Shown here piece after piece: positions 1-7,884 of a stretch of 11,428 nucleotides of DNA. Under the pieces are notes generated by a model, which did no database searches, was not told where the DNA came from, and saw nothing but the letters and a program-made list of their open reading frames with translations. The position numbers and the translations under genes were made by a program. Each line of letters starts with the position of its first letter. Position 1 is the stretch's first letter. The DNA comes from an uncultured Oscillospiraceae bacterium (GTDB lineage: Bacteria > Bacillota > Clostridia > Oscillospirales > Acutalibacteraceae), in assembly GCA_900553255.1 (NCBI GenBank), contig USCI01000074.1, positions 1 to 11,428 on the forward strand, written 5' to 3'.

Positions 1-55
1 TCACCCCACTTGTTATTCAGTATACCATACTGTCTAACAAATGGGGTGCTGTTCA
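1..55 (-). mobile_element. Possible IS3-family terminus with hairpin; element continues off the left edge
   Basis: Read on the minus strand from 55, the sequence opens with TGAACAGCACCCC and continues to TTAGACA by 31, which resembles the inverted-repeat ends of IS3/IS150-group elements (TG tip, CCCC core, GACA). Positions 2-15 and 35-48 form a 14-bp inverted repeat with one mismatch, which becomes a G-U pair in minus-strand RNA. Inside it, 18-23 and 27-32 (CAGTAT/ATACTG) form a second stem around ACC. The minus-strand GGGGTG at 7-2 could be the ribosome binding site of a transposase gene starting beyond the edge. No transposase codons are visible, so this could equally be an unrelated palindromic repeat. 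Confidence 0.35.
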
Positions 56-215
56 AATTGTACCTCTTTTTTTATATTGTAACGCTCCCATTTTCCTAAT
101 TCTTTCAGGCGTTATCCAGACAAATGTCGTATAGCGATATTCGCTGATAAATCAGCGTGGCCTGACGCACTCTATTCGCTTAACATTTTTATGGCTTGCG
201 GCTCGGTTGATCGTC

Positions 216-913
216 TTATAAGGAATGGTGGTCTTCACCCTCCACGAAATCGATTAACTGCTTCAGGCTATGAATACTCCACGGATCCGTATCGCTGCCG
301 TTCCGATCCAGCCAAAAAGAAGTAAAACCTTGTTCCCTTGCCCCGTCGGCCTCGGGCTTATAATCATCAACATATAAGCTCTCCGCTGCCGAAACGCCTT
401 GTGAATGAAGTGCGGCGTTGAAGATAATGGGACTTGGTTTTCCAGCCCCCACTAACGAACTCGCGGTAAATGAAGTAAAATACTTCGCAATACCCAGCTG
501 CTGCAACGTGTACTCAAGCGAGGGAGAGGTATCGCTGATCACACCCATTTTATATCCACGCCTTTTGAAATACTCCAATACTTCCACCGTTTCCGGAAAC
601 AGGACACGATCCCCGTTACACCATAGCTCGCTGAATAACCATTCCGCGCGTTCGTCTAAATCCTCCTGAATTCCTTCGCCAATAAGTAGATATCGATAGA
701 ATCTCTTGAAAAACTCCCGCTCCTCAGCGACATTTTTATACCAAGGCTTTTTGTCTTCACTGGCAAGATGAAAAAGTTCCATCATTTTTTCATACGACAG
801 CTTAAAAGGTTTGCCGCTCCATTGGCTGATTTTCTGATCCCGCCAAATTTCCTTTTTCTTATTGAAGTCGGTAAGCGTGCCGTCACGGTCAAAAAAATGG
901 CCTTATATTTCAA
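216..913 (-). CDS. HAD-family hydrolase, frameshifted near its start
   Basis: Haloacid dehalogenase-type phosphohydrolase, probably a cytoplasmic small-molecule phosphatase; the substrate is unknown. With one frame correction the protein is 232 residues: motif I DRDGT (D9, D11), motif II in VISDTSPS (S127), motif III Lys in GKPSP (K159) and the acidic pair in YVDD (D183, D184), so all HAD motifs exist. The continuous frame begins only after motif I (first Met codon at 785) and would lack the nucleophile. The likely start is TTG at 913, six bases after GAGGTG (925-920). The ATG at 917 reads four codons and then TAA, and sits only two bases from GAGGTG. From the TTG, the frame is lost in the T7 run at 897-891; one extra T would restore it. 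Sampled GC (about 43% in 421-480) is well below the neighbouring genes. Family call firm; functional state uncertain. Confidence 0.85.
890..898 (-). other. Frameshift site in the HAD gene (T7 run; -1 slippery heptamer)
   Basis: In the TTG-start frame the codons here read ATT TTT TTG, then continue in the wrong frame. The motif-I frame is the -1 frame (TTT TTT GAC). T TTT TTG matches the X XXY YYZ pattern of -1 ribosomal slippery sites in the correct phase, and slippage would give KAIF(F/L)DRDGT. A missing eighth T, by mutation or by sequencing error, explains the same data more simply. Confidence 0.7.
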
Positions 914-989
914 TCATCTCACCTCAACTATACTATGCACAAATTCCGACAGACCTCACTATTGCGGCAAGCGTCCTTTTTTACTGTAT

Positions 990-2684
990 TTATTCGGCAA
1001 ACAGGGAAACGCGCGTCTGCCTGTCGACGTCCACCAACCCCCGGGTGGTCATTTTGAGGTGTGGGATGACCGGGAGGCTGACAAACGCCATGCGCATAAA
1101 CGGCTCGTTGTCCGCCGGAACACCCATTGCCTGCACGGCTTCGCGCAGCTGTCGGTTTTGCTGTGCCACCGCAGCAGCCGGACTGTCGCTCATCAGTCCG
1201 GCGACCGGCAGCGGCATTTCCGCCACCACCCCGCCGTCCCGCACCACAACGCATCCGCCGCCCAGCGACCGGATGCGGTTGGCCGCTGCCGCCATATCCG
1301 CTTCGTTTGTACCGATAACAATCAGATTGTGCGCGTCGTGGGCGACGGAGGACGCCATCGCACCGCCCTTCAACCCTGTCCCCGCAAGGAACCCCAGCCC
1401 CCGGTGCCCGGTATGCCGGTGCCGCTCGATCACCGCGAGCTTCAGGATGTCGCGTTCGGTGTCGATACCGTTGTTCTGCGCAAAATCGATTTCGGTGATC
1501 CATTCCTCGGTCAGCAACTCGCCCGGCACCTGCCGGATCACCCGGCATGCCCGCTTTCCCTGTGCGTCAATACGAAAATCGTCCGGCGTCAGCGCATCAA
1601 GAGCAAAGGTGCGGCGCACGACCTCCTGCAGCGGCGCCGGAACCGCCGGCTGAGGCAGTGCGGACAGTTGTCCGTTTTCCACCACCCGGATGCCGCGGCG
1701 GTATACGTCGCGCACAGCCACGGTATCCAGATCCTCCAGCACAAGGACATCTGCGGTATACCCCGGCGCCACTGCGCCGATTCCTTTCAGTCCAAAATAC
1801 TCTGCTGCCCAGAGCGTCGCCATGCGGATACCGGTCACCGGATTCTTTCCCGCGGCCGCCGCCCGGCGGATCATCGCGTCGATATGGCCGGACTCCAGCA
1901 GGTCGGCGGGGTGTTTGTCGTCGGTTACCAGCAGGCAGCGGGAGGCCCACGGCTCCTCAAACAGCGGCAGCAGCGCATCCAGATTCCGCGCCGCGGTTCC
2001 CTGCCGGATCATCACCCGCTGCCCCTTACGGATGCGCTCCATCGCCTCCTCAGCCGAGGAGCACTCGTGATCGTCGCCGATGCCGGCAGCAATGTAGCGA
2101 TCCAACGCCCTGCCGGAAAGCAGCGGCGCATGGCCGTTGATCCGGCGTCCGTGTGCCTGAGCGGCGGCGATTTTCGCCATCACCTCCGGCTTTTCCGCCA
2201 GCACACCGGGATAGTCCATCATCTCCGCCAGCCCGAGCACCCGCGGATGCGCATAAAAAGGTTCCAGATCGTCGGCCGTCAGCATCGCGCCCGCCTCGTC
2301 AAAAGCCGTCGCCGGCACACAGGAGGGCAGCATCACATACACCGTCAGCGGAAGATCTTCGCTGGCTGCCAGCATAAATTCTATCCCGGCGGTGCCGCAG
2401 ACGTTGGCAATCTCATGCGGGTCGGTCACCACGCAGGTGGTACCGTGAGGAACGCTGACGCGGGCAAATTCAGCAGGCAGCAGCATGGAGCTTTCGATAT
2501 GGATGTGCCCGTCAATAAAGCCGGGGCAGATAAAGCGGCCGCCCTCATCCCGCACAACATCCGCATCCGCGTCGGTATAGTCCCCCACGCCGAGGATGCG
2601 CGCACCTTCAATCAGCACGTTCTCCCGCATCGTCTCTCCGGTGAATACATTGACAACCGTCCCGTTTTTAAGCAGCGTTCGCAT
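990..2684 (-). CDS. ade: Adenine deaminase
   Basis: Converts adenine to hypoxanthine and ammonia in purine salvage; a metal-dependent cytoplasmic enzyme of the amidohydrolase superfamily. The 564-residue product is close to the usual Ade length. Visible landmarks are the N-terminal composite-domain start (LLKNGTVVNVFTGE), the metal-binding motif GFIDGHIHIESS with H60 and H62, the family signature DPHEIANVCG at 88-97, then MDYPGVL, INGHAPLLSG, GIGDDHECSS and VTDDKHPADLL. The C-terminal third has GHRGLGFL and VAHDAHNLIVIGTNE, typical of Ade rather than other amidohydrolases. The ATG at 2684 is preceded by GGAGGGG. It lies 22 bases after the SLOG-like gene, so the two are probably co-transcribed. 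No purine riboswitch or terminator is evident. Codon use is strongly GC-rich (68% GC in 1621-1680). Confidence 0.96.
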   Translation of the reverse strand: MRTLLKNGTVVNVFTGETMRENVLIEGARILGVGDYTDADADVVRDEGGRFICPGFIDGHIHIESSMLLPAEFARVSVPHGTTCVVTDPHEIANVCGTAGIEFMLAASEDLPLTVYVMLPSCVPATAFDEAGAMLTADDLEPFYAHPRVLGLAEMMDYPGVLAEKPEVMAKIAAAQAHGRRINGHAPLLSGRALDRYIAAGIGDDHECSSAEEAMERIRKGQRVMIRQGTAARNLDALLPLFEEPWASRCLLVTDDKHPADLLESGHIDAMIRRAAAAGKNPVTGIRMATLWAAEYFGLKGIGAVAPGYTADVLVLEDLDTVAVRDVYRRGIRVVENGQLSALPQPAVPAPLQEVVRRTFALDALTPDDFRIDAQGKRACRVIRQVPGELLTEEWITEIDFAQNNGIDTERDILKLAVIERHRHTGHRGLGFLAGTGLKGGAMASSVAHDAHNLIVIGTNEADMAAAANRIRSLGGGCVVVRDGGVVAEMPLPVAGLMSDSPAAAVAQQNRQLREAVQAMGVPADNEPFMRMAFVSLPVIPHLKMTTRGLVDVDRQTRVSLFAE

Positions 2685-2706
2685 AAATTCCCCTCCGTTT
2701 CCCCGT

Positions 2707-3186
2707 TTATTCCGCCAGATTGCGAACCGGACAGCCCTGTTGCTGCGCGTAGCGGCAGGTGTAATAGGTTCCGCCGGAACGGCGGCGCAGATAGGCGATG
2801 CACAGCTCGCTGTGATCCACCATATAGCGGTTGCGTTCGTGGTAGCAGCCGTCCGCATACTGCCGGTGCAGCACCTCAACATGATCCGCCCGCTCCAGAA
2901 TATAGCGGTATAACTCCCGGTCCTCCGTCGGCCAGCGGCTGTCCTGCCCGGCAAACGGGATCACCGTATATAGCTGCAGCTGCGGCATGGTTTTGCGCAT
3001 TTCCAGGACCGTCAGCGCCGCCAGTGTATCGAATCCCAGCGCACCGCCGGCATAAAACCGGGTGAAGCCCGCCCCTGCCGCGCGGCCGATCTCCCGCCGC
3101 AGCGCCTGTACCACCGGCCGGCCCTGTGAAGCCGGGATCTGCCGGTGTCCCGTAAAGCAGACACTGCGTATGCCCGAATCGGTCAT
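2707..3186 (-). CDS. SLOG/DUF1273-like protein (YpsA-like)
   Basis: A 159-residue soluble protein of the SLOG (SMF/DprA-LOG) Rossmann-like superfamily, nearest in appearance to DUF1273/YpsA proteins. Visible motifs are the N-terminal strand with TGHR (residues 12-15), the glycine-rich phosphate-binding segment YAGGALGFDTLAA at 45-57, the VIPFAGQ strand end at 75-81, and a C-terminal half with NRYMVDHSELCIAYL followed by GGTYYT (138-143), a typical second glycine-containing ligand loop. Family members are thought to bind nucleotide-like ligands; no reaction can be assigned from sequence. ATG at 3186 follows AGGAGGGG at good spacing. It is the first gene of a probable operon with ade, which suggests, without proving, a purine- or nucleotide-linked role. 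Confidence 0.85.
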   Translation of the reverse strand: MTDSGIRSVCFTGHRQIPASQGRPVVQALRREIGRAAGAGFTRFYAGGALGFDTLAALTVLEMRKTMPQLQLYTVIPFAGQDSRWPTEDRELYRYILERADHVEVLHRQYADGCYHERNRYMVDHSELCIAYLRRRSGGTYYTCRYAQQQGCPVRNLAE

Positions 3187-3211
3187 GCAACCCCCTCCTA
3201 ATCCGTTTTCA

Positions 3212-3240
3212 ATTGTAACATATGTTCGTCCGGCTGTACA
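3212..3240 (-). promoter_or_regulatory. Promoter for the SLOG-ade operon
   Basis: On the minus strand, TGTACA (3240-3235) and TACAAT (3217-3212) are separated by 17 bases. The -10 box matches the sigma-A consensus at 5 of 6 positions and the -35 at 4 of 6. The -10 lies about 25 bases upstream of the start codon at 3186, leaving a leader too short for a riboswitch. Confidence 0.5.
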
Positions 3241-3312
3241 CCCTGTTTTTTCCTGCGGACTTGGTGTTCTTGTGCAAATTCCCGCGAACCTTGCTCACTG
3301 TGCGTTTTCGTC

Positions 3313-3342
3313 TTGACGCCAGCCGCCGGTATGCGTTAGCAT
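3313..3342 (+). promoter_or_regulatory. Promoter for the large hydrolase gene
   Basis: TTGACG (3313-3318) and TAGCAT (3337-3342) are 18 bases apart and read toward the ATG at 3384, whose ribosome binding site is AGGGGG at 3371-3376. Together with the minus-strand promoter at 3212-3240 this defines a divergent intergenic region of about 197 bases. Confidence 0.5.
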
Positions 3343-3383
3343 GAAAGCAGCCACAAGCGTGAAACGGCAAAGGGGGATGCCAT

Positions 3384-6300
3384 ATGGCACAAACACGCTA
3401 TCAGCCGGAAGGGCATTGGATGGCCGTGCATAACGGGCCGTATTTTTCCAATCGTCCCCTGTACTGTAACCACAACGACGCCTATATTCTTGCCGGTGAT
3501 AAACCGCTGCTCCGCTTTACCAAGCAGCACTGCGTGATGGGTACCCTTGAGCTGGCTGCCGAGCTGCCGGACGGCTGCAAGCCGCTGCATGAATGCGCGG
3601 ATATCACCTTCCGCTATACCGCGGGGGCGGCCGAATGGGTGATCCGCGACGACACCTTCCGCGGTGCCGTCACGCTGCGCGCCGGCACACCGGAGAACCG
3701 CAACACCCTGATTGTACGGGTAACGGCGGAACAGCCGCTGCCGCTTCTGTGGCGGTACGGCGGCCTCGCTGAGCTGGAGGGCTGTTTCGGTATTGACCCG
3801 CTCGCCGAAGACCGTGAACTGCTGGAAAAGGCCTTCTTTCCCGACTACTGCGCCAATAACCGGGTGACGGTCAGCGGAGATGGTTTTGTGATCCATAACC
3901 CGCTTTTGTGGAAAACGCTCAGGGCACCGTACTGTATGACCGGCAGCTGCTCGGCGGGAAAGCTTGAGGCAGCGGACGGCTGCGTATCCGGCCGATTTGA
4001 GGCCTCCCCCATACCGATTTTTCTGACCGTTTCCCTGCAGACCGCCCCTTCACCGGTGCGGGAAAATCTGCCGGCGCTGTACGATTCCGCCCGCCGGCGT
4101 GCACGCGAACTCCGTCGGCGGATCATCACACAGACGCCGGATGCCTTTCTCGATACCTTTTCCCGCAATGTCGCTGCCGAAATCGACGGCGCGTGGTATC
4201 CGCCGGTTAACGTCCATAATACCACCGCTTGGAATGAGCCGTATCTCGGCTGGTGCAACCGCTTCGGCAATACCTTCTGCGGCTGGTTTGACCGCCTGAC
4301 CACAGAAATCCGGCATTATCTGGCCAAGCAGGAGAAAAAGGACGTCCGCCGTGGTACCGAAGCCGACCCGGACTATCTGTTGACCAAGGCCGCCCCCTCC
4401 TCCCGGCTGTACGGGCAGGGGCATATCCACGAGGACCAGCGGTTTTACAATATGCAGTCCCAGTTTTTCGACCAGGCGATCCACGGCTGGCGCTCGACCG
4501 GCGACGAGGCACTCGGCCGGCTGCTGTATCCCGCCCTCGAACTACACACCAAATGGCAGGATGAGTGCTTCGACCCGGATGAGGACGGACTGTACGAAAG
4601 CTATATCAACACTTGGCCGACCGACAGTGTGTGGTACAGCGGCGGCGGCTCGGCGGAAGAGACCGCCTATGCCTACCGCGCGCATCAGGCGGCTAAAGAG
4701 CTCGCCCTGCGGTACGGCCGCCCGGCTGCCGCCGAACGGCATGAGCGGATCCTCGAACGCATCCGCACCGCCTTTCATGAACGGCTTTGGATGAAGGACG
4801 CCGGCTGCGCAGGACAGTTCGTTGAGCAGCTGCCGCCGCACCGCCTGCACACCGACCCGTGGCTGTACAACTGTTTTCTGCCGGTGGATGTCGGCCTGAC
4901 CACACCGGACGAGGCCGCCCAGAGTGTGTTGTACAGTACCTGGGCGTTTGAGAACGATGTTTATACACACGGCGGGCGCACCGTCTGGCTGTCCAACTGG
5001 GTGCCGAGTATCTGGTCGGTGCGCGCGAATTCGGCCGGGGAAAACTTCCAGCTGGCCTATGCGTTTTTCCGCGCCGGCTTCCCGGAGGAGGGGCTGGAGG
5101 TGCTCACCGGCGCCGTCCGGCATTTCGGCTTCGACGGCGAAATGCCGGGCGATCTCCGCAGCGAAAGCGCATCGCTCGGCTGCCGCTGCCTGATTGAAGG
5201 GCTGTTCGGCTATCGTCCCGACCTGCCCAACGGGCGGGTCACCCTGTCGCCGTGCTTTCCCCGGGACTGGGACCATGCGGAACTCCGGACGACCTACATC
5301 CACCTGCGGTACCGCCGCACCGATGACCGGCTGGTTTTTTCCTTCAAGCTCAGCGCCGCAGCCGACGTCACCCTGCGCCTGCCGGTCAGCCGCACCCGTG
5401 TACTGTCGATCCGCGGTGCGGATACCTACACCCTGCATCCGGCCTTCGGAGGGCAGGAGGTTCACATCCCGCTCGGCCGGGTTGCCTGCGGTATGGTAGA
5501 GATCGCCCTTGCCGGTGAGACGATCCCGCATGCGATTCCGCAGTATATGGCACAGCCAGGCACCGCGCTTTCCCTGCCGGTGACCGGCGAACTGCTGCGG
5601 CTGGACGACCCGCAGGGCGCTCTCGCCTCCTCTTCCCTGGAAAGCACCCGCGCAAGCGTCATCCCGGCGGATGCCGGCGGCCATCACCTGCTGTTTGCAC
5701 AGGTGCGGCTCGACGGTGCCGGATACCGGCAGGTGTTCCGCCTGGATTTCCCGGAAACCGCCGCCGGACGGGCGCTGACAGAGCGCCAGCGGGTGGAGGT
5801 GCCGCAGCAGGCGGATTTCCGGCCGCTGGACATTGCCCCGCTGTTCAACGGGGACGTGCGCGAAATCTACCGGCAGGCGTATCTGTCCCCGCGGCCGGCA
5901 ACCATTTCGGTGCGCATCGGCACCGACGGCTATTCCCCCTGGACCTTCCCGCACTGGGATAACATCGCGCCGGAAATCACCCTGGAGCACCTGGCCGGAC
6001 TGCGCGGCGCGGACGGCCTGCTGCGTACCACGCAGGGGGTTCCGTTTGCTGTCAGCGACGGGGAACGGAATATTGCCTTTACCTCCACCTGGGATAACTG
6101 GCCCACCCGGGTCACCGTGCCGGCGGATACGGACGGCAAAGCCGTTTTCCTGCTCATCTGCGGCACCACCAGTCCGATGCAGGGCGGTGCGGATAACGCC
6201 CGGCTGCTTTTCCGCTATGCGGATGGGACACAGGAGATGCTGCCGCTTCGGCATCCGGTCAACTACTGGAGCCTGTGTCCCCTGTATGCCAAAGCTGCCT

Positions 6301-6515
6301 GCCCGGAGCAGGGCTCGCACTGCGATTACAGCTATGAGACGGATGCCTTCTGCCTGCCCGCGACGCCGCCCGAAACGTTGCAGCTCGGGCAGAACTGCCG
6401 CGCAATGGTGACCGCCTTCCGTCTTCGGGAGGATACCGTGCTCACCGATATCACCCTCGAAAGCCTCTCGCCGGAAATTGTCTGCGGCGTAATGGCAGTG
6501 ACCATACTGCGATAA
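3384..6515 (+). CDS. Large (alpha/alpha)6-type glycoside hydrolase-like protein (DUF4450-like)
   Basis: A 1043-residue protein without signal peptide or membrane segment, so probably cytoplasmic, acting on imported oligosaccharides. Residues 1-220 form a beta-rich N-terminal domain opening with HNGPYFSNRPLYC (16-28), which I associate from memory with DUF4450. Residues 250-620 look like an (alpha/alpha)6 barrel: aromatic and charged runs (AWNEPYLGWCNRFGNTF 282-298), then DEDGLYESYINTWPTDSVWY (399-418) and GGGSAEETAYAY (420-431), patterns shared by clan GH-G/L-like inverting hydrolases. E405 and E425/E426, or D586 region carboxylates, are candidate catalytic residues. A small beta domain follows (about 620-720). 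The C-terminal 300 residues form another beta-rich module with FTSTWDNWP and a CRAMVTAF segment. ATG at 3384 has AGGGGG seven bases upstream. Fold confidence is moderate; substrate unknown. Confidence 0.8.
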   Translation: MAQTRYQPEGHWMAVHNGPYFSNRPLYCNHNDAYILAGDKPLLRFTKQHCVMGTLELAAELPDGCKPLHECADITFRYTAGAAEWVIRDDTFRGAVTLRAGTPENRNTLIVRVTAEQPLPLLWRYGGLAELEGCFGIDPLAEDRELLEKAFFPDYCANNRVTVSGDGFVIHNPLLWKTLRAPYCMTGSCSAGKLEAADGCVSGRFEASPIPIFLTVSLQTAPSPVRENLPALYDSARRRARELRRRIITQTPDAFLDTFSRNVAAEIDGAWYPPVNVHNTTAWNEPYLGWCNRFGNTFCGWFDRLTTEIRHYLAKQEKKDVRRGTEADPDYLLTKAAPSSRLYGQGHIHEDQRFYNMQSQFFDQAIHGWRSTGDEALGRLLYPALELHTKWQDECFDPDEDGLYESYINTWPTDSVWYSGGGSAEETAYAYRAHQAAKELALRYGRPAAAERHERILERIRTAFHERLWMKDAGCAGQFVEQLPPHRLHTDPWLYNCFLPVDVGLTTPDEAAQSVLYSTWAFENDVYTHGGRTVWLSNWVPSIWSVRANSAGENFQLAYAFFRAGFPEEGLEVLTGAVRHFGFDGEMPGDLRSESASLGCRCLIEGLFGYRPDLPNGRVTLSPCFPRDWDHAELRTTYIHLRYRRTDDRLVFSFKLSAAADVTLRLPVSRTRVLSIRGADTYTLHPAFGGQEVHIPLGRVACGMVEIALAGETIPHAIPQYMAQPGTALSLPVTGELLRLDDPQGALASSSLESTRASVIPADAGGHHLLFAQVRLDGAGYRQVFRLDFPETAAGRALTERQRVEVPQQADFRPLDIAPLFNGDVREIYRQAYLSPRPATISVRIGTDGYSPWTFPHWDNIAPEITLEHLAGLRGADGLLRTTQGVPFAVSDGERNIAFTSTWDNWPTRVTVPADTDGKAVFLLICGTTSPMQGGADNARLLFRYADGTQEMLPLRHPVNYWSLCPLYAKAACPEQGSHCDYSYETDAFCLPATPPETLQLGQNCRAMVTAFRLREDTVLTDITLESLSPEIVCGVMAVTILR

Positions 6516-6581
6516 ATCCCCACTTGCCAAAAGCCGCTGTCCCCTTGAAAAAGACGGTGGGGCTGATTCCCTTTTCCGGAT

Positions 6582-6632
6582 AAAAAAACATGGCGCTGCA
6601 GAAGCCTTCTTCTGCAGCGCCCTGCTTTTTTT
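6582..6632. terminator. Strong bidirectional rho-independent terminator
   Basis: A perfect 12-bp GC-rich stem (6592-6603 with 6610-6621; GGCGCTGCAGAA) has a six-base loop. On the plus strand T7 follows at 6626-6632 after CTGC, and on the minus strand A7 at 6582-6588 supplies a T7 tract. It serves the plus-strand hydrolase gene (ends 6515) and the minus-strand SPFH-RHH operon, whose last stop codon begins inside the T run at 6633-6631. Confidence 0.92.
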
Positions 6633-6834
6633 ATTCGATTTCAATGTCCAGAGGCTTGTCAAGCTCGTCTGACACATATTTGCCGTTCTTTCGACGCTGG
6701 CGGACGCATTCGCTCAACAGGTATTCGATTTGCCCGTTTACCGAGCGGAAATCATCCTCCGCCCAGGCCGCGATCTCCGCGTACAGCTTCGCGGAAAGCC
6801 GCAGCGGGATCTGCTTTTTTCCCGTCTCCGCCAT
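6631..6834 (-). CDS. Small Arc-like ribbon-helix-helix DNA-binding protein
   Basis: A 67-residue protein whose N-terminal strand KKQIPLRLS (residues 7-14) is followed by two helices, YAEIAAWAEDDFRSVNGQIEYLLSECV in outline, the layout of Arc/MetJ-type ribbon-helix-helix proteins; RSVNGQIEYLL is characteristic. The C-terminal tail is acidic. Such proteins bind palindromic operators as dimers, and the neighbouring promoter carries one at 7885-7909, so autoregulation is plausible. The ATG at 6834 comes one base after the TGA of the SPFH gene, so translation is probably coupled. An in-frame start 13 codons upstream would overlap the SPFH gene and adds residues with no family likeness, so it was rejected. 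Confidence 0.85.
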   Translation of the reverse strand: MAETGKKQIPLRLSAKLYAEIAAWAEDDFRSVNGQIEYLLSECVRQRRKNGKYVSDELDKPLDIEIE

Positions 6835-6835
6835 A

Positions 6836-7864
6836 TCAGTACAGGCTGCCGGAGTTGACGACCGGCTGGGCATCGTGGTTGCCGCACAGAACCACCAGCA
6901 GATTCGATACCATAGCGGCCTTGCGCTCCTCGTCGAGCGTAACGGTGTTGTTTTCGCTCAGACGCTCGAGCGCCATTTCCACCATGCCGACCGCGCCGTC
7001 GACGATCATCTTCCGCGCATCGATGATCGCGGAGGCCTGCTGCCTCTGCAGCATAACGGCGGCAATCTCCGGCGCGTAGGCCAGATAGGTAATCCGTGCC
7101 TCCAGGATCTCCAGTCCGGCTTCAGCCACCTTCTGCTGTATCTCATCCCGGATGCGGGCGGCAACGATCTCGCTCGAACCGCGCAGACTCCCCTCGTCCG
7201 CGATGCCGTCGCCGGTGGTGTCCACATTCGGCGCGATGTCGTAGGGATAAATCCGCACGATGTTGCGCAGCGCGCTGTCGCACTGCAGTGAAAGGTATTC
7301 CTTATAATTGTCCACCCGGAACACCGCCTTGGCGGTATCCACCACCCGCCACATTACCGCGATACCGATTTCCACCGGGTTGCCCAGGCAGTCGTTGATC
7401 TTCTGCCGGTTGTTATTCAGGGTCATGATTTTCAGCGAAATCTTGTGGCTGGGCATTTCCATGCTGATATTCCCCTGGCCTGCCGCAAGCACAATGGGCT
7501 TGCCCGCGCCGCCGTCCACGTCGCCGCTCTGGTTGAGCCGTGTCTTGGCAGCGGGATTTACCGCCACGCAGAACGGGTTCACATAATAAAACCCATCCTC
7601 CTTCAGGGTGCCGACATACTTGCCGAACAGGGTCAGCACCAGCGCTTCCTGCGGCTTGAGAATCTTCAGCCCGCAGAACGGAATCCAGCCCACCAGCAGC
7701 CAGATGCCGCCGACCACCATCAGCACCACCGCCAGTGCCAGACTGCCGCCTTCCAACAATACGCAGCCGAACACGAAGCCGACCACCGCGGCGATGTACA
7801 GCACCAGCCAGAGCAGAAGCATCGCCATACCGTTTTTCTTGTTTTTCAGAATGATTTCCTGCAT
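6836..7864 (-). CDS. SPFH/band-7 domain membrane protein
   Basis: A 342-residue prohibitin/stomatin-type protein. Two N-terminal hydrophobic segments (about 13-36 and 42-63) anchor it in the cytoplasmic membrane. The SPFH domain starts near LKILKPQEALVLTLFGKYVGTL (67-88, Val-Gly-rich strand) and runs to about 285, including the AVMWRVVDTAKAVFRVDNY segment (169-187) and the helix EIQQKVAEAGLEILEARITYLAYA (241-264), which resemble HflK/stomatin. The tail (290-342) holds helices and a hydrophobic VSNLLVVL run. Such proteins scaffold membrane microdomains or protease complexes; the partner here is unknown. An insertion rich in Asp/Gly, NVDTTGDGIADEG at 213-225, is present. ATG at 7864 follows GGAGGGA. 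It is the first gene of an operon with the ribbon-helix-helix gene. Confidence 0.93.
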   Translation of the reverse strand: MQEIILKNKKNGMAMLLLWLVLYIAAVVGFVFGCVLLEGGSLALAVVLMVVGGIWLLVGWIPFCGLKILKPQEALVLTLFGKYVGTLKEDGFYYVNPFCVAVNPAAKTRLNQSGDVDGGAGKPIVLAAGQGNISMEMPSHKISLKIMTLNNNRQKINDCLGNPVEIGIAVMWRVVDTAKAVFRVDNYKEYLSLQCDSALRNIVRIYPYDIAPNVDTTGDGIADEGSLRGSSEIVAARIRDEIQQKVAEAGLEILEARITYLAYAPEIAAVMLQRQQASAIIDARKMIVDGAVGMVEMALERLSENNTVTLDEERKAAMVSNLLVVLCGNHDAQPVVNSGSLY

Positions 7865-7884
7865 ATACCGTTCCCTCCGCTGCT

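Noticed and set aside
2..73. Plus-strand terminator (palindrome followed by T7 at 67-73)
   Set aside because: The T run begins 18 bases after the stem, too far for rho-independent termination.
768..3065. A 765-codon open frame on the plus strand opposite the SLOG and ade genes
   Set aside because: It is a GC-rich shadow: Arg/Pro/His-rich with no family likeness, while the opposite strand carries two clear genes with good ribosome binding sites.
3187..3235. Purine riboswitch before the SLOG-ade operon
   Set aside because: Only about 25 bases separate the -10 box from the start codon, and no three-stem purine aptamer with a terminator was seen.
4542..6677. A 711-codon minus-strand open frame across the large hydrolase gene
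   Set aside because: Shadow frame running through the strong terminator at 6582-6632; the composition is Gly/Arg/Gln-rich with no recognisable domain.
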